Source: Myxococcota bacterium (GTDB lineage Bacteria; Myxococcota_C; UBA6777). Taken from it: 20,683 nt of DNA. Each line of letters opens with the position of its first letter. Position 1 is the first letter of the stretch. Below the pieces are notes generated by a model that saw nothing but the letters and a program-made list of their open reading frames with translations, did no database searches and was not told the origin of the DNA. Both the position numbers and the translations under genes were made by a program. Of this stretch, positions 1-8,385 are shown piece after piece. The DNA lies in the NCBI GenBank assembly GCA_963169055.1, contig CAUJFU010000298.1:1-20683 (forward strand), in the 5' to 3' direction.

Positions 1-142
1 CCCGCTCCCTCACCTCGATGGCTGCGAAGGAGAAGCAGGACAACAGCATGGCTCTTGGTTGCTGTTTTGCTCTCTGTCGTCGCAGAGAAGTGGCGGCGAC
101 ACGGCGAGGAGAAGTCTGCATCGTCCTCGATCCTCCGCATTG

Positions 143-198
143 CTTCTCCCCCTCGCCTCTGCGACAGCAGGGAGAGGGGGCCGGGGGGTGAGGGTGAC
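143..198. repeat. GC-rich palindromic intergenic repeat in the gene-free left end
   Basis: Bases 1-294 hold no gene I can support. Inside them, CCCCCTCGCC (148-157) faces GGAGAGGGGG (171-180) across a 13-base loop, pairing at nine of ten positions, followed by a G-rich tail (ccggggggtgagggtgac). The pattern of a C-rich arm, short loop, G-rich arm and GGGGTGAGGG tail resembles the dispersed intergenic palindromes common in many bacterial genomes. Bases 262-285 (ccccctgtggctgcccctac) are another repeat-like GC block. The region could also help end the minus-strand transcript that finishes at 295, but no T-run follows a stem. The repeat identity rests on appearance only. Confidence 0.4.
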
Positions 199-294
199 AC
201 GAGATATGTCCCTGTCTTATTCCCCCGTTGGATGGGCTTTACAGACGATGTGTCCGAGTGTTAGCCCCCTGTGGCTGCCCCTACATTTTTACGA

Positions 295-2709
295 TCACAC
301 TCTGGGCGGATTTCGTATGATCTGTTGAAGGATGGCTTGGGCTTGACGGTCGAGGGCGTCGATATCGGCGGTGGGTACGTCATCTTGACCAAAGCGCAAT
401 GTGAGGTAGTGATCTGTCAGCGTTGAAAACAACGCAGCGATGGGAGGTTCCAACCAAGGAAGGGATGCTACGTGATGCTTTGTCGCGCCGGTAGAGACGG
501 ATGGCTTTGTCGAATCGACGGGAGTGGCCTGTGGCGATCGTTTTTCGGGGGAAACGGTCGATGGAGTGGAGAGGCCGAAGGGGGGGTCGTTTGTGAGATT
601 GTTGTGGTTGCCAAGAACAGATGAGGCATCCAAAGTGGCGGAAGATCGGGATAGATCGGCAAGGCGCGAAGCGAAGGCTTTTTGGGTTTCGGCGGGATGA
701 CGTGCGACGCCACGCTTTTCGAGGGCATCAAGGAGGGCGAGGTAGATGGTGCTGACCCGCGAAAAGGCTTGTTGCGCGGTCAGCGTACGTGCGCGTTGAA
801 AACGCCTCCGCCAAAAGAGAAAGCCGATCCCACCGAGTAAAAGCAACAGCACCACAGGAAGCTGGATTGTGCGCCAGATATCCCGAAGCGAAGAGCCTCC
901 CGAAGATTCGCCGCTCCACGCGCTGCGTGCGGAGCGAAACGTTGCAGCGATCTGGCGCAAAAAGCCCAACTGTGCTTCGAGATCGTACTCGATCACCCAC
1001 TTGTACCACTGCAAACGCAACGCATCAAACCGATCTTCCGCCCAAGCCGTCCATGCTCGGCCTTGCGTCGTGTTGATGGTTTGGTAAGGCGTGGGATCGA
1101 AGCGATACCAACCCGCCCGCACGTCTAGCACTTCGACCCACGAATGCGCGTGGCTTTGTCGGACAGCGTAGAAGTTTCCGTATGGATTCCACTCAGCCCC
1201 CAAAAAGCCCGTCACTTGGCGCGCAGGGACACCGATCGAGCGCAACAACATGATCATCGCAGTAGAAAAATACTCGCAATGACCGCTCTTTTGACGAAAC
1301 AGAAAATCTTCCAACGGATTCTCTTGGGCGGGTTGGCGGGTCAGACTGTAAGCGTAGCTCTTACGAAGGTAGGCTTCGATCGCTCTAGCACGATCAGGCA
1401 CCGTAGTTTTTCCGCGTGTGATCTGTTCTGCGAGTGTTTTGAGGCGAGGCGAAAAAACCCCTTGGGGCATCTGCGTAAAAAGCTGCAACATCCGCCTTCG
1501 TGCGTCAGGTTTCAAAGGCCGCCGAAACCGCCAGAAATCCGAAGGAACAGACTCGACATAATAACGAAAGCCACTTTGTTCTTTGGGTGGATAGGAAAAG
1601 AAAAGCGTATCGTTGTTGGGGTCGGTCGAAAGCGAAGGCGCGTTGCGCAAACCTTCACGCAAAGAAAAGGGGATGGTGACGCGTGAAGGCCGCTCGATGC
1701 CAAAGAGGACGTTCATCGGAAGCGGCTCTTGGTAGATCTCTTGATAAACAATGCGTTCGCGCTCTTCGTCGGACACGCGCCTCAGGGCAAAAGACAACGC
1801 CCCAACCGAAGCACCCGCAAATTGCACTAGCTGTTTTTGGGCGTTGGGTTGAGAACGCCGCCACTCACGACCGTCATACAGATCGAATGCAAGACCCCGA
1901 AAGTAATGATGCAACGGCTGCCCTGATTCACCCCAGACTTCGACACGCAAGACCACGCTGCGATTTTGCTGGATGGTCCCAAACGAACCAAGTCGCACAC
2001 GATCCGAAAAGCCTGCGACGGCTCGGGGAGGATTGTTTCGCTGAAAAAAAAGCCGAAAGCCCACACGCGGAAACACCACAAAAAACACGCTGCTGCCCAA
2101 GAAGACCAGCAGCGCCATCACCGATGTGTATGCAAGCAAAGATCCCCGAATCAACGAGCGCGATTGCAAGATCTGCGCAACACCGACTTGTTCGCCTTCG
2201 CCCCATTCTTCTTCGTGGCGCGTAAGCTGCGTATCCTCCAATTCACGCCGTAGATGTAGCATCATCAGCGCCCACGTCGCAAAGACCACATACAAGAGGA
2301 AAAGTACCGCATACGAAAGCTCGATATTCAGGACGCTTCCGAGCGTGAGCATCAAAAAACTGATCAGGTAGATGTGCAGATAATCCCGTCTCTCGGAGCG
2401 ATTGTACAGCTTGTTGATCTGCAACAGACTCAACAAATACGCGCCGACGATGATCGGCTCGGAAAACACCCGAACCACGGTCAACAACAAACTGCCCACG
2501 AAAAGCGCGACCGTGATCTGCGTCCACGTCTGACGATAAAAAGGATGTTGGATCGCAGGCGGCTCAAAGCGCCAACTCACGATCACCGCCACCCCCACAA
2601 CCACCCACATCAAAGGCGAAAGGATGTTGGGGATCAAAAGCGCCAAAAAGCCCACAGCGGCCAAAAGATAAGTGCAGAGCTTGTGTAGCTGCAAAAAAGA
2701 AAGATTCAA
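295..2709 (-). CDS. Membrane-bound transglutaminase-like protein, TgpA type (DUF3488/DUF4129)
   Basis: Integral membrane protein of the TgpA family: N-terminal hydrophobic segments (about residues 10-45, 65-115, 115-150 and 190-215, DUF3488-like), a papain-fold transglutaminase core, one more membrane helix near residue 640, then a DUF4129-like tail. The catalytic triad is visible as Cys478 (GHCEYF), His522 (HAHSWVEV) and Asp538 (RFDPTP). Family members are thought to act on peptides or proteins at the outer face of the inner membrane; the substrate is unknown. I chose the TTG at 2709 because GGGAG lies six bases upstream. An upstream in-frame TTG at 2814 would overlap the preceding gene, has no ribosome site, and would add a Pro/Arg-rich stretch unlike the family. 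A low-complexity insert of about 55 residues interrupts the DUF4129-like tail. It is last in the minus-strand cluster, 58 bp after the Kelch lipoprotein gene. Family assignment is firm; role is inferred. Confidence 0.88.
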   Translation of the reverse strand: MNLSFLQLHKLCTYLLAAVGFLALLIPNILSPLMWVVVGVAVIVSWRFEPPAIQHPFYRQTWTQITVALFVGSLLLTVVRVFSEPIIVGAYLLSLLQINKLYNRSERRDYLHIYLISFLMLTLGSVLNIELSYAVLFLLYVVFATWALMMLHLRRELEDTQLTRHEEEWGEGEQVGVAQILQSRSLIRGSLLAYTSVMALLVFLGSSVFFVVFPRVGFRLFFQRNNPPRAVAGFSDRVRLGSFGTIQQNRSVVLRVEVWGESGQPLHHYFRGLAFDLYDGREWRRSQPNAQKQLVQFAGASVGALSFALRRVSDEERERIVYQEIYQEPLPMNVLFGIERPSRVTIPFSLREGLRNAPSLSTDPNNDTLFFSYPPKEQSGFRYYVESVPSDFWRFRRPLKPDARRRMLQLFTQMPQGVFSPRLKTLAEQITRGKTTVPDRARAIEAYLRKSYAYSLTRQPAQENPLEDFLFRQKSGHCEYFSTAMIMLLRSIGVPARQVTGFLGAEWNPYGNFYAVRQSHAHSWVEVLDVRAGWYRFDPTPYQTINTTQGRAWTAWAEDRFDALRLQWYKWVIEYDLEAQLGFLRQIAATFRSARSAWSGESSGGSSLRDIWRTIQLPVVLLLLLGGIGFLFWRRRFQRARTLTAQQAFSRVSTIYLALLDALEKRGVARHPAETQKAFASRLADLSRSSATLDASSVLGNHNNLTNDPPFGLSTPSTVSPEKRSPQATPVDSTKPSVSTGATKHHVASLPWLEPPIAALFSTLTDHYLTLRFGQDDVPTADIDALDRQAQAILQQIIRNPPRV

Positions 2710-2767
2710 GAGAGGCTCCCGAGATCCCGTTGGGGTGGGGATAGATGGCGATCTAGCTTGGCGGGGT

Positions 2768-4345
2768 TCAGGGTTTGGGGCGCGGCAAAAACACCTCGCC
2801 ACGCGAAAGCGCAAGGAAAGGAGAAGGCCCTTCGGGATTGAGGGTTGCTCCCCCCAAAACTACCAAAGCCCCGTTGAGTAGGACGGTTCCAGCGTGAAGG
2901 AAGCGATCTTTACGTTGCACCACCAATAACGGCTCTGGCGAAAGTCCCAAGCCTTCGGGGGTATAGATCTCTGTGCGATCCGCAAGGCTGGTGGCTCCTG
3001 TCGAACCGCCATAGATCAGCAAACGCCCGTCCTCAAGCAGGTGCGCAGAATGGAAAGCTCGTGATTGTTTAAGCGTGCCGTTGTATTGGGCGTTTTCTTC
3101 GCCTAGCGCGGTAAACATCTGAATCGAACCGACCACGCTCTTGGGCCGCAAAAAGTCCTTGGCTTCGGGAACCATCCCGCCCGCGATCACGATCTGGCCG
3201 TCGAGAAGCTTGGTGGCCGTGTGCGCAGCGCGTGCCGCTTTGAGCGGCGTCGGCAACGGGATCAACGTCACCGTAGCGTCGTCGCTGGAATACTGCAACG
3301 AAAGAACCGAAGACAGCGCCTCCAGATCGCCTTGTGCGTTGACTTTCATCCCGCCAGCAAAAAAAGGCCGCCCGTCCCCAAGCAACGTAGCACTGTGCCA
3401 CGCACGTTGTTGATCCAACGGGATATCTCCCGTACCGATCGGCGAACCTTTGATATCAAAGATCTCCCATTTTTTGGCCATACTCACGCTGCCATCGGCT
3501 TGATAGTGGATCCCTCCAAAGATCAGAATGTGATTCATGGACGGCGTGATCAACGCAGAATGCAGTCCCTTCGGTTCCGCCATCTCAAAGGAACTCTTTT
3601 TGGTCAGGCCCTCTTCTGTTAACTCGAAGATATCAACCGACCGAACAGAGACCAGTTTCTGTGTGGCTTCGTCGAACTTGAGACCACCCGCGATCAAGAC
3701 TGTATTTTGTGAAACGGTGATCGAATGAAAAGCACGCGGTTCGCTCATCGGTATCCCGTCCGTGATGCGGCCCGTTTCAGGATCAAATATCTCTATACGG
3801 TTGGAAACGCCGCCGACACCGCCTTGATCGTTGAACGTAAAACCGCCCGAGATCAACAAACGCCCATCCGAAAGTTGGCGCATCTGATGACCCGCCCGCT
3901 CCTTCAGCATCTGCTCGGGAGCGGTGGCACCCTCTTCGTACTTCGTTAAAGAAGAAAACACCTCGACAGGCGCAACAAAGACGCTCAAATCGCGCTTGGC
4001 CCCGCAAGGATTGAGGATGGTTTGTCGGCCCACTGCAACGACCTTCCCGGCATCATCGAGCCCGTGCACCTGAAGATCGAGTTGCTCAGCTTTTTCCTTC
4101 CCGCACTTCACATCCCCAAGAACCGAAGCACTCAGGCCCGACGTGGTGTCAAAGTCCGCACTCACCGGCCCATCCGTCAACGAGGCTCCGCTCACCTTGA
4201 TCCGAAACCCTTTGATCTGCGCATAAGCGGCTTTTCCGTCATCTCCGTACGGATAGAACAATGTAAGTTGTAGCTTGGCTTTGGGCGCACAAGCCCCACC
4301 CCAAAGCACCGCAAAGCCCACCAACCAAAACCAACGTCTTCGCAT
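2768..4345 (-). CDS. Kelch-repeat lipoprotein (first of a paralogous pair by position)
   Basis: Secreted lipoprotein with a predicted beta-propeller. After a basic start (MRRRWFW) and a hydrophobic run comes a lipobox ending at Cys19 (LWGGAC), so the mature protein should be lipid-anchored. About 130 residues resembling a beta-rich N-terminal domain precede seven Kelch-type units, each with an (R)xxHsA...dGrhhhhGG pattern: for example RAFHSITV, RAWHSATL, RAAHTATK, RAFHSAHL and RFLHAGTV, followed by strands ending LIAGG, FFAGG, VIAGG, LIYGG and VVLGG. Seven units fit one closed propeller. The ATG at 4345 was preferred over an in-frame TTG two codons upstream because AAGGA lies about eight bases before it. 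It is paralogous to the next gene upstream and sits between it and the transglutaminase gene, in the same orientation. Propellers of this kind usually bind protein or glycan; no ligand or enzyme site is visible here. Confidence 0.85.
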   Translation of the reverse strand: MRRRWFWLVGFAVLWGGACAPKAKLQLTLFYPYGDDGKAAYAQIKGFRIKVSGASLTDGPVSADFDTTSGLSASVLGDVKCGKEKAEQLDLQVHGLDDAGKVVAVGRQTILNPCGAKRDLSVFVAPVEVFSSLTKYEEGATAPEQMLKERAGHQMRQLSDGRLLISGGFTFNDQGGVGGVSNRIEIFDPETGRITDGIPMSEPRAFHSITVSQNTVLIAGGLKFDEATQKLVSVRSVDIFELTEEGLTKKSSFEMAEPKGLHSALITPSMNHILIFGGIHYQADGSVSMAKKWEIFDIKGSPIGTGDIPLDQQRAWHSATLLGDGRPFFAGGMKVNAQGDLEALSSVLSLQYSSDDATVTLIPLPTPLKAARAAHTATKLLDGQIVIAGGMVPEAKDFLRPKSVVGSIQMFTALGEENAQYNGTLKQSRAFHSAHLLEDGRLLIYGGSTGATSLADRTEIYTPEGLGLSPEPLLVVQRKDRFLHAGTVLLNGALVVLGGATLNPEGPSPFLALSRGEVFLPRPKP

Positions 4346-4451
4346 ACACAAGATCCTTCTTCTGCTCTGCGCCGCAGCGCTTTTCCAAACGATACCCTTA
4401 CAGGCATCGATATCTTCTCAGAGGCGTTTGCATTTATAAACCAAGCGATAT

Positions 4452-6101
4452 TCAGGGAGCATTGACACGCGGTGTGTAGATCTCTCCTGTATCAAGGCCC
4501 ACAAACACACGGCCACTTTCTCCAACGCTATTTGCACCGCCCAACCAAAACGACCGTCCATCCGCGTCGACACGCACAGGTTCACAACGATAACGACCGC
4601 TTTTTTCTTGGATTTGTGGGCGTGATTCAACCGCAAAACTTGGGATCTTCACAGATTCGCCTTGGAAAACAGGCTTGAGTCCGCCGCTTGAAGTGCTGAG
4701 TCCTCCGCCCAACAAGACTTCCTTTTGCTCGGGAACCCAGATCGCTCCGTGGCCATAACGTGTTTCTGTGAGGTTGGTGGTGCCTGTCACTAATTTGCCT
4801 TGCTTGTCCCAGATCTCCAATGGGCGCAACATCGCGTTGGTTTCGATATAGCGGCCTCCTGCCACCACCACCCACTCGCTGTCTCCGTCCTTTGCGAGGG
4901 TGGCAGTGTGATCGAAACGCTTGCGCCCGCCTGCACTCTCCACTTCGATCACGGAGAGGTTCCAAGACGTACCGCTGCGTTTCAAAAGCAAGTGTTCATC
5001 GGCTGTTTTGCGTTTTCCGTTTTCGTCGATGCGCAATCCGCCCGTCACCAAGACCGTATCATCTGAAAAAGCCGTAGCGCGATGCCACACTCGCCCGATC
5101 TTCGGGTCAGGTGAAACGCTCGCCACCTCGATAAACTTTTCTGAAGAACGATCAAACATCTCCAAAAACAACACCTCTTGGCCTTGGCGTGCGGTTCCGT
5201 CGCTTCCAAGCAGCGGGTTGGCAACTCCCCCAACAAACAAGACCGAACTATCCGAGAGTGTGACTGCGCGGTGAAAAGCTCGTGCGCGCTTGGGTTGATC
5301 GGGTGCAGCGACAATGCGGATACTGTTCGGATTTGACACATCGACGATCTCAGCAGAACCGAGGGATTGCACTTGAAAACCGCTGGATGTCCCGATCACG
5401 CCGATACCACCGACCACAAGAATGCGATTCGCGTCCAACCACGAAGCCGAATGAAACGCTCGAGGATTGGCAAACTCCTGTGCGGACGTTGTAAACGACC
5501 CATCATTGGGGTTATAGATCATCACGCGCTTGAGTAGATGTTCGCGGGCTTCGAGTGTCACGAGCGCGTTGTCTTCGGTAAATTGGGTCACTCCGCCGAT
5601 CAACAAAACCCGACCATCGGGCAAGGCCATACTTTGGTGACCGACGATCTTGGAGATCAAGGTGCTTCGGCCATTTTGCGCGCCATCCATCCGCGTCAAC
5701 CAGCCAAAAGAATCTGTACGGCTCAACAAGATACGAAACACCGAGGGATTCGCGTTGGGGAAGTCAAACCGACCTGCCCCAAATGCCTGCACGTTAGAAT
5801 TCGCGTTCAAACCGATCGCTTGAACGCGCAACCATTTCTCTTTGGCTTCGGCGTCCAAGACGATGCCCGGATTCTCCACCTTCCCGCTTTGTACGGAAGC
5901 GTCAAAAGCCAAAGGCGTGTCACCTTCCGCCTTTTTTAAAGCAGGCCCTGTGATCTGAAAAGACAAGACATCCAAATCAGCAAAACTCTGACCGAATGTA
6001 GGTACAATTTCCATTTGAAAAGGAGTCTGGTTGCAAGCCATCGTCCACGAAAGCATCCACAAAACAACAAGCCGAACAGGTAGGCGCATGACAAATCGCA
6101 T
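4452..6101 (-). CDS. Kelch-repeat lipoprotein (second paralogue)
   Basis: Paralogue of the neighbouring Kelch lipoprotein, with the same layout: basic N-terminus, hydrophobic core and lipobox ending at Cys23 (SWTMAC), a roughly 130-residue N-terminal beta-rich domain, then seven Kelch-like units. Visible units include RAFHSASW...ILVVGG, RAFHRAVT...VLFVGG, RVWHRATA...VLVTGG, RFDHTATL...VVVAGG and RYGHGAIW...EVLLGG; the last one (RYRCEPVR...SFWLGG) has lost the His. The ATG at 6101 is preceded by GAGGATCTTGGAT; the sister gene has AGGATCTTGTGT at the same place, so the two initiation regions look related. It lies 106 bp upstream of its sister and 59 bp downstream of the PEGA gene, which suggests co-transcription. 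Both products would sit in the envelope. A binding or scaffold role is inferred from the fold alone. Confidence 0.85.
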   Translation of the reverse strand: MRFVMRLPVRLVVLWMLSWTMACNQTPFQMEIVPTFGQSFADLDVLSFQITGPALKKAEGDTPLAFDASVQSGKVENPGIVLDAEAKEKWLRVQAIGLNANSNVQAFGAGRFDFPNANPSVFRILLSRTDSFGWLTRMDGAQNGRSTLISKIVGHQSMALPDGRVLLIGGVTQFTEDNALVTLEAREHLLKRVMIYNPNDGSFTTSAQEFANPRAFHSASWLDANRILVVGGIGVIGTSSGFQVQSLGSAEIVDVSNPNSIRIVAAPDQPKRARAFHRAVTLSDSSVLFVGGVANPLLGSDGTARQGQEVLFLEMFDRSSEKFIEVASVSPDPKIGRVWHRATAFSDDTVLVTGGLRIDENGKRKTADEHLLLKRSGTSWNLSVIEVESAGGRKRFDHTATLAKDGDSEWVVVAGGRYIETNAMLRPLEIWDKQGKLVTGTTNLTETRYGHGAIWVPEQKEVLLGGGLSTSSGGLKPVFQGESVKIPSFAVESRPQIQEKSGRYRCEPVRVDADGRSFWLGGANSVGESGRVFVGLDTGEIYTPRVNAP

Positions 6102-6160
6102 ATCCAAGATCCTCGAAAGCGTCCGCCAAACAGCAGCAACACGCTCCGCACGGGGGTTCT

Positions 6161-8200
6161 TTAATTGGGTGGGTTGACATTCACGAAGACATCATAGGCC
6201 GTCGGAGGCTGGGCTTGGATGATCGCAACTGTGACACCTGCAACCACCGCAACAGAACCCACACCGATCAGCGTCCAGAACCACCATGTTTGCGTGACGG
6301 GGACGGCTTTTCCGGGCACAGGCGTTGGAGGGCGAGTGATCGGCGCCATCGCGGTGCGTTTTCCACCATCCAGCGAGTCGTCATCAGGATCGGTCCTGCG
6401 AGGCGATTCGGGCCGTGGTTCGGGCCGTGGTTCGGGTTGTGTAGGCGTTGGTGCGGGGCTGGACGAACGGGGATCCTCATCTCGGGGTTCGTCATCGCGA
6501 GGCGCAAGACGCGCCACTTTGGGGATGGGGTTGGACCAATCGATATCACGATCCGCGTTAAAGCCGTTGCGGATATCGTCGGGCGGGCGGAGCGCTTGTT
6601 GCGCTTGGGAGATACGCGGGGCTGTTGTGCGCGTAGGTTGTGGAATGGGACGTGGTTCAGGCCGTGGTTCGGGCTGTACAGGACGTGGCTCAGGTTGTGG
6701 CTCAGGTCGCAGTTCAGGTCGCGGTTCAGGTCGTGGTTCGGGTCGTGGTTCGGGCTGCACAGAACGTGGTTCAGGCCGTGATTCGGGCTGTACAGGTCGT
6801 GGTTCGGGCCGTGGTTCAGGCCGTGATTCGGGCTGTACAGGTCGTGGTTCGGGCCGTGGTACAGGTCGTGGTTCGGGCCGTGGTGCGGTCTTTTTCCCGC
6901 CCATCATCAATTCGTCGTCTTCTTCGGGAGCATCGTTGGCACGGCGGGGTGTTGGTGGGTTTGTACTCGTGGGGGGTGTGGGTGTGGCGGTTGGGTTGGT
7001 TGGGTTGGTTGGGTTGGGGGCGGGTGTTGCAGAGGCAACGGCCGATTGTGACCAAGTAGCGGTGGGTTGGGCATCAAAGGCATCGATGACTTTTTTGATC
7101 TGACGGGATGCCTCAAAGGATTTGATATCGACTTCCAACAATTCGAGGTCGAGCTGAAGTTCACCAGCTTTTTTGAGGATCTTGTCTTTGTGTCGGTAGA
7201 CAAACAAAGACAGATCATAGCGAGTTTCCGCACGCGTTGCATAACCCAAGACCAGAAAGGCGGCAGAAAGGCCGTCTGCGATCTCCGAGCAGATTCGGCG
7301 CAATTCGGTGTCGGTGGTTCCAAGGCGAAGGCGAGCACGGGCTTCGGCTCCTTGGGCAGAAAGATCGGTGGCTCCTGAAGAAGAAGCGGCTGCTCCGGCC
7401 TCCAACTCGACACTCAAAGGAGTGGTCGCCCCCGCCTTGAGTTCGATGGTTTGTGCGTGGGTTTTGAATCCGTCTTTTTTCACCCACACATAATGCTTGC
7501 CGGGCATGAGTTTTCGTACCGTAAAAGGAGACGACCCCGTAAGTGTTTGGGCGTTTAAAGTGACGGTACTGCCTTCGGGAGCTTCGATTCGCAAGATGGC
7601 GCGGCCATTTTTGGCCTGACGTTGGGCGCTTTGGAGGATGCGCAGAAGCACAGGGATCATCTGGCTGCGCGCATACTTTCGCTCAGGAGCCAGATAGCCC
7701 ATGTGTTGAATGGCCCGCTCGCCTTGTTCGTTCATTCCCAACTGGAAAGCGGAAAAGCCGATCAATCGGTAAAGTTCCAAGATATCGTCAAAGTCCTTGA
7801 CGTGAACAAGCCCTTTTTCGAGCTTCTCCATCGCGGATTCAAGTTCTTTTTTGGCTTGCTCGGGTTTTCCTTGTTTGAGCAAGGCAGAACCCGCTTTGTG
7901 CTGTGCGATCCCTTCGGTGTACTCCTTCAAAAACGGAAGAGCCGCGACTTTGGGTTGGATCTTGGCTCCCAAAGCCGACGCCGAAAGATTGACCTTCTGC
8001 AAAAAGCTCGCAAGTTTGGGCGAAACCTCAGCAAGAGCATCGATCTTGTCACGCGAAGACGTCGAGACAAAAGGCAACACCACCACTTTTGTCTGTTGCG
8101 CCCATGCCGCTCCCTCCCCAAGACCCCATCCGATCGCCCAAAGACAACACATCCAAAAGAGCTTTCGCCCGTTCTGTCGGTTCTTTCCGTACAAGTACAT
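6161..8200 (-). CDS. Secreted PEGA-domain protein with Pro/Arg repeat linker and C-terminal membrane helix
   Basis: A probable signal peptide (GKNRQNGRK then a hydrophobic run ending AAWA|Q at residue 34) is followed by KVVVLPFVST, a helical TPR-like stretch (about residues 85-185), a PEGA domain (RIEAPEGSTVTLNAQ...LMPGKHYVWVKKDGF, about 200-260), another globular part, a Pro/Thr linker, an acidic patch, a long PRPEPRPV-type repeat, and a C-terminal helix (WWFWTLIGVGSVAVVAGVTV) just before a short tail. PEGA domains are thought to be surface modules, often in myxobacterial envelope proteins; no enzyme motif is seen. Start choice is uncertain: ATG codons at 8200, 8212 and 8260 and a TTG at 8275 are all in frame. 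A promoter at 8283-8312 places the transcript start near 8276 and rules out the TTG; 8200 gives the best signal peptide. It is first of four co-oriented envelope genes. The opposite strand is also open across the repeat, but this is a composition artefact. Confidence 0.8.
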   Translation of the reverse strand: MYLYGKNRQNGRKLFWMCCLWAIGWGLGEGAAWAQQTKVVVLPFVSTSSRDKIDALAEVSPKLASFLQKVNLSASALGAKIQPKVAALPFLKEYTEGIAQHKAGSALLKQGKPEQAKKELESAMEKLEKGLVHVKDFDDILELYRLIGFSAFQLGMNEQGERAIQHMGYLAPERKYARSQMIPVLLRILQSAQRQAKNGRAILRIEAPEGSTVTLNAQTLTGSSPFTVRKLMPGKHYVWVKKDGFKTHAQTIELKAGATTPLSVELEAGAAASSSGATDLSAQGAEARARLRLGTTDTELRRICSEIADGLSAAFLVLGYATRAETRYDLSLFVYRHKDKILKKAGELQLDLELLEVDIKSFEASRQIKKVIDAFDAQPTATWSQSAVASATPAPNPTNPTNPTATPTPPTSTNPPTPRRANDAPEEDDELMMGGKKTAPRPEPRPVPRPEPRPVQPESRPEPRPEPRPVQPESRPEPRSVQPEPRPEPRPEPRPELRPEPQPEPRPVQPEPRPEPRPIPQPTRTTAPRISQAQQALRPPDDIRNGFNADRDIDWSNPIPKVARLAPRDDEPRDEDPRSSSPAPTPTQPEPRPEPRPESPRRTDPDDDSLDGGKRTAMAPITRPPTPVPGKAVPVTQTWWFWTLIGVGSVAVVAGVTVAIIQAQPPTAYDVFVNVNPPN
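6648..6885 (-). repeat. Tandem Pro-Arg-Pro-Glu coding repeat inside the PEGA gene
   Basis: About 240 bases of imperfect short-period repeats, mainly 12-base units reading cgtggttcgggc on the plus strand and encoding PRPE and PVQPE units on the minus strand. A mini-block of the same unit recurs at 6411-6442, nearer the C-terminus. The array keeps reading frame throughout. Such Pro/Arg/Glu linkers are extended and could span the periplasm or cell wall. Copy number is likely to vary between strains. Confidence 0.85.
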
Positions 8201-8282
8201 GTTCAATCCCATCACACAAACGAAGCCACACCGGCGCTTGGATGCAAGCAAACAACGCATCACACCCCGCGACAAGCGGCTG

Positions 8283-8312
8283 AGTATAGACAGGATTCGA
8301 CAACGGCGTCAA
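8283..8312 (-). promoter_or_regulatory. Sigma70-type promoter for the PEGA/Kelch/transglutaminase cluster
   Basis: Minus strand: TTGACG (8312-8307), an 18-base spacer, then TATACT (8288-8283); each hexamer matches the consensus at five of six positions. The predicted start lies near 8276. It is in the gap between pyk and the PEGA gene, so it can drive the envelope genes independently of pyk. Confidence 0.6.
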
Positions 8313-8385
8313 TCTGCAAGCCATCCAAAGCCAAAAGGTGGGCAACACAAAAGGCAGAAGCTTTTCCTCCAAGGCTCTTTGAGGA

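Noticed and set aside
55-328. Two short overlapping plus-strand frames at the left end
   Set aside because: They cross the GC-rich palindrome, have no motif and no convincing ribosome site.
1144-2253. Several plus-strand frames inside the transglutaminase gene
   Set aside because: Low-complexity Arg/Lys-rich translations opposite a clear conserved protein.
6219-7103. Gly/Ser/Arg-rich open frame on the plus strand opposite the PEGA gene
   Set aside because: It is a by-product of the Pro/Arg/Glu repeat on the other strand.
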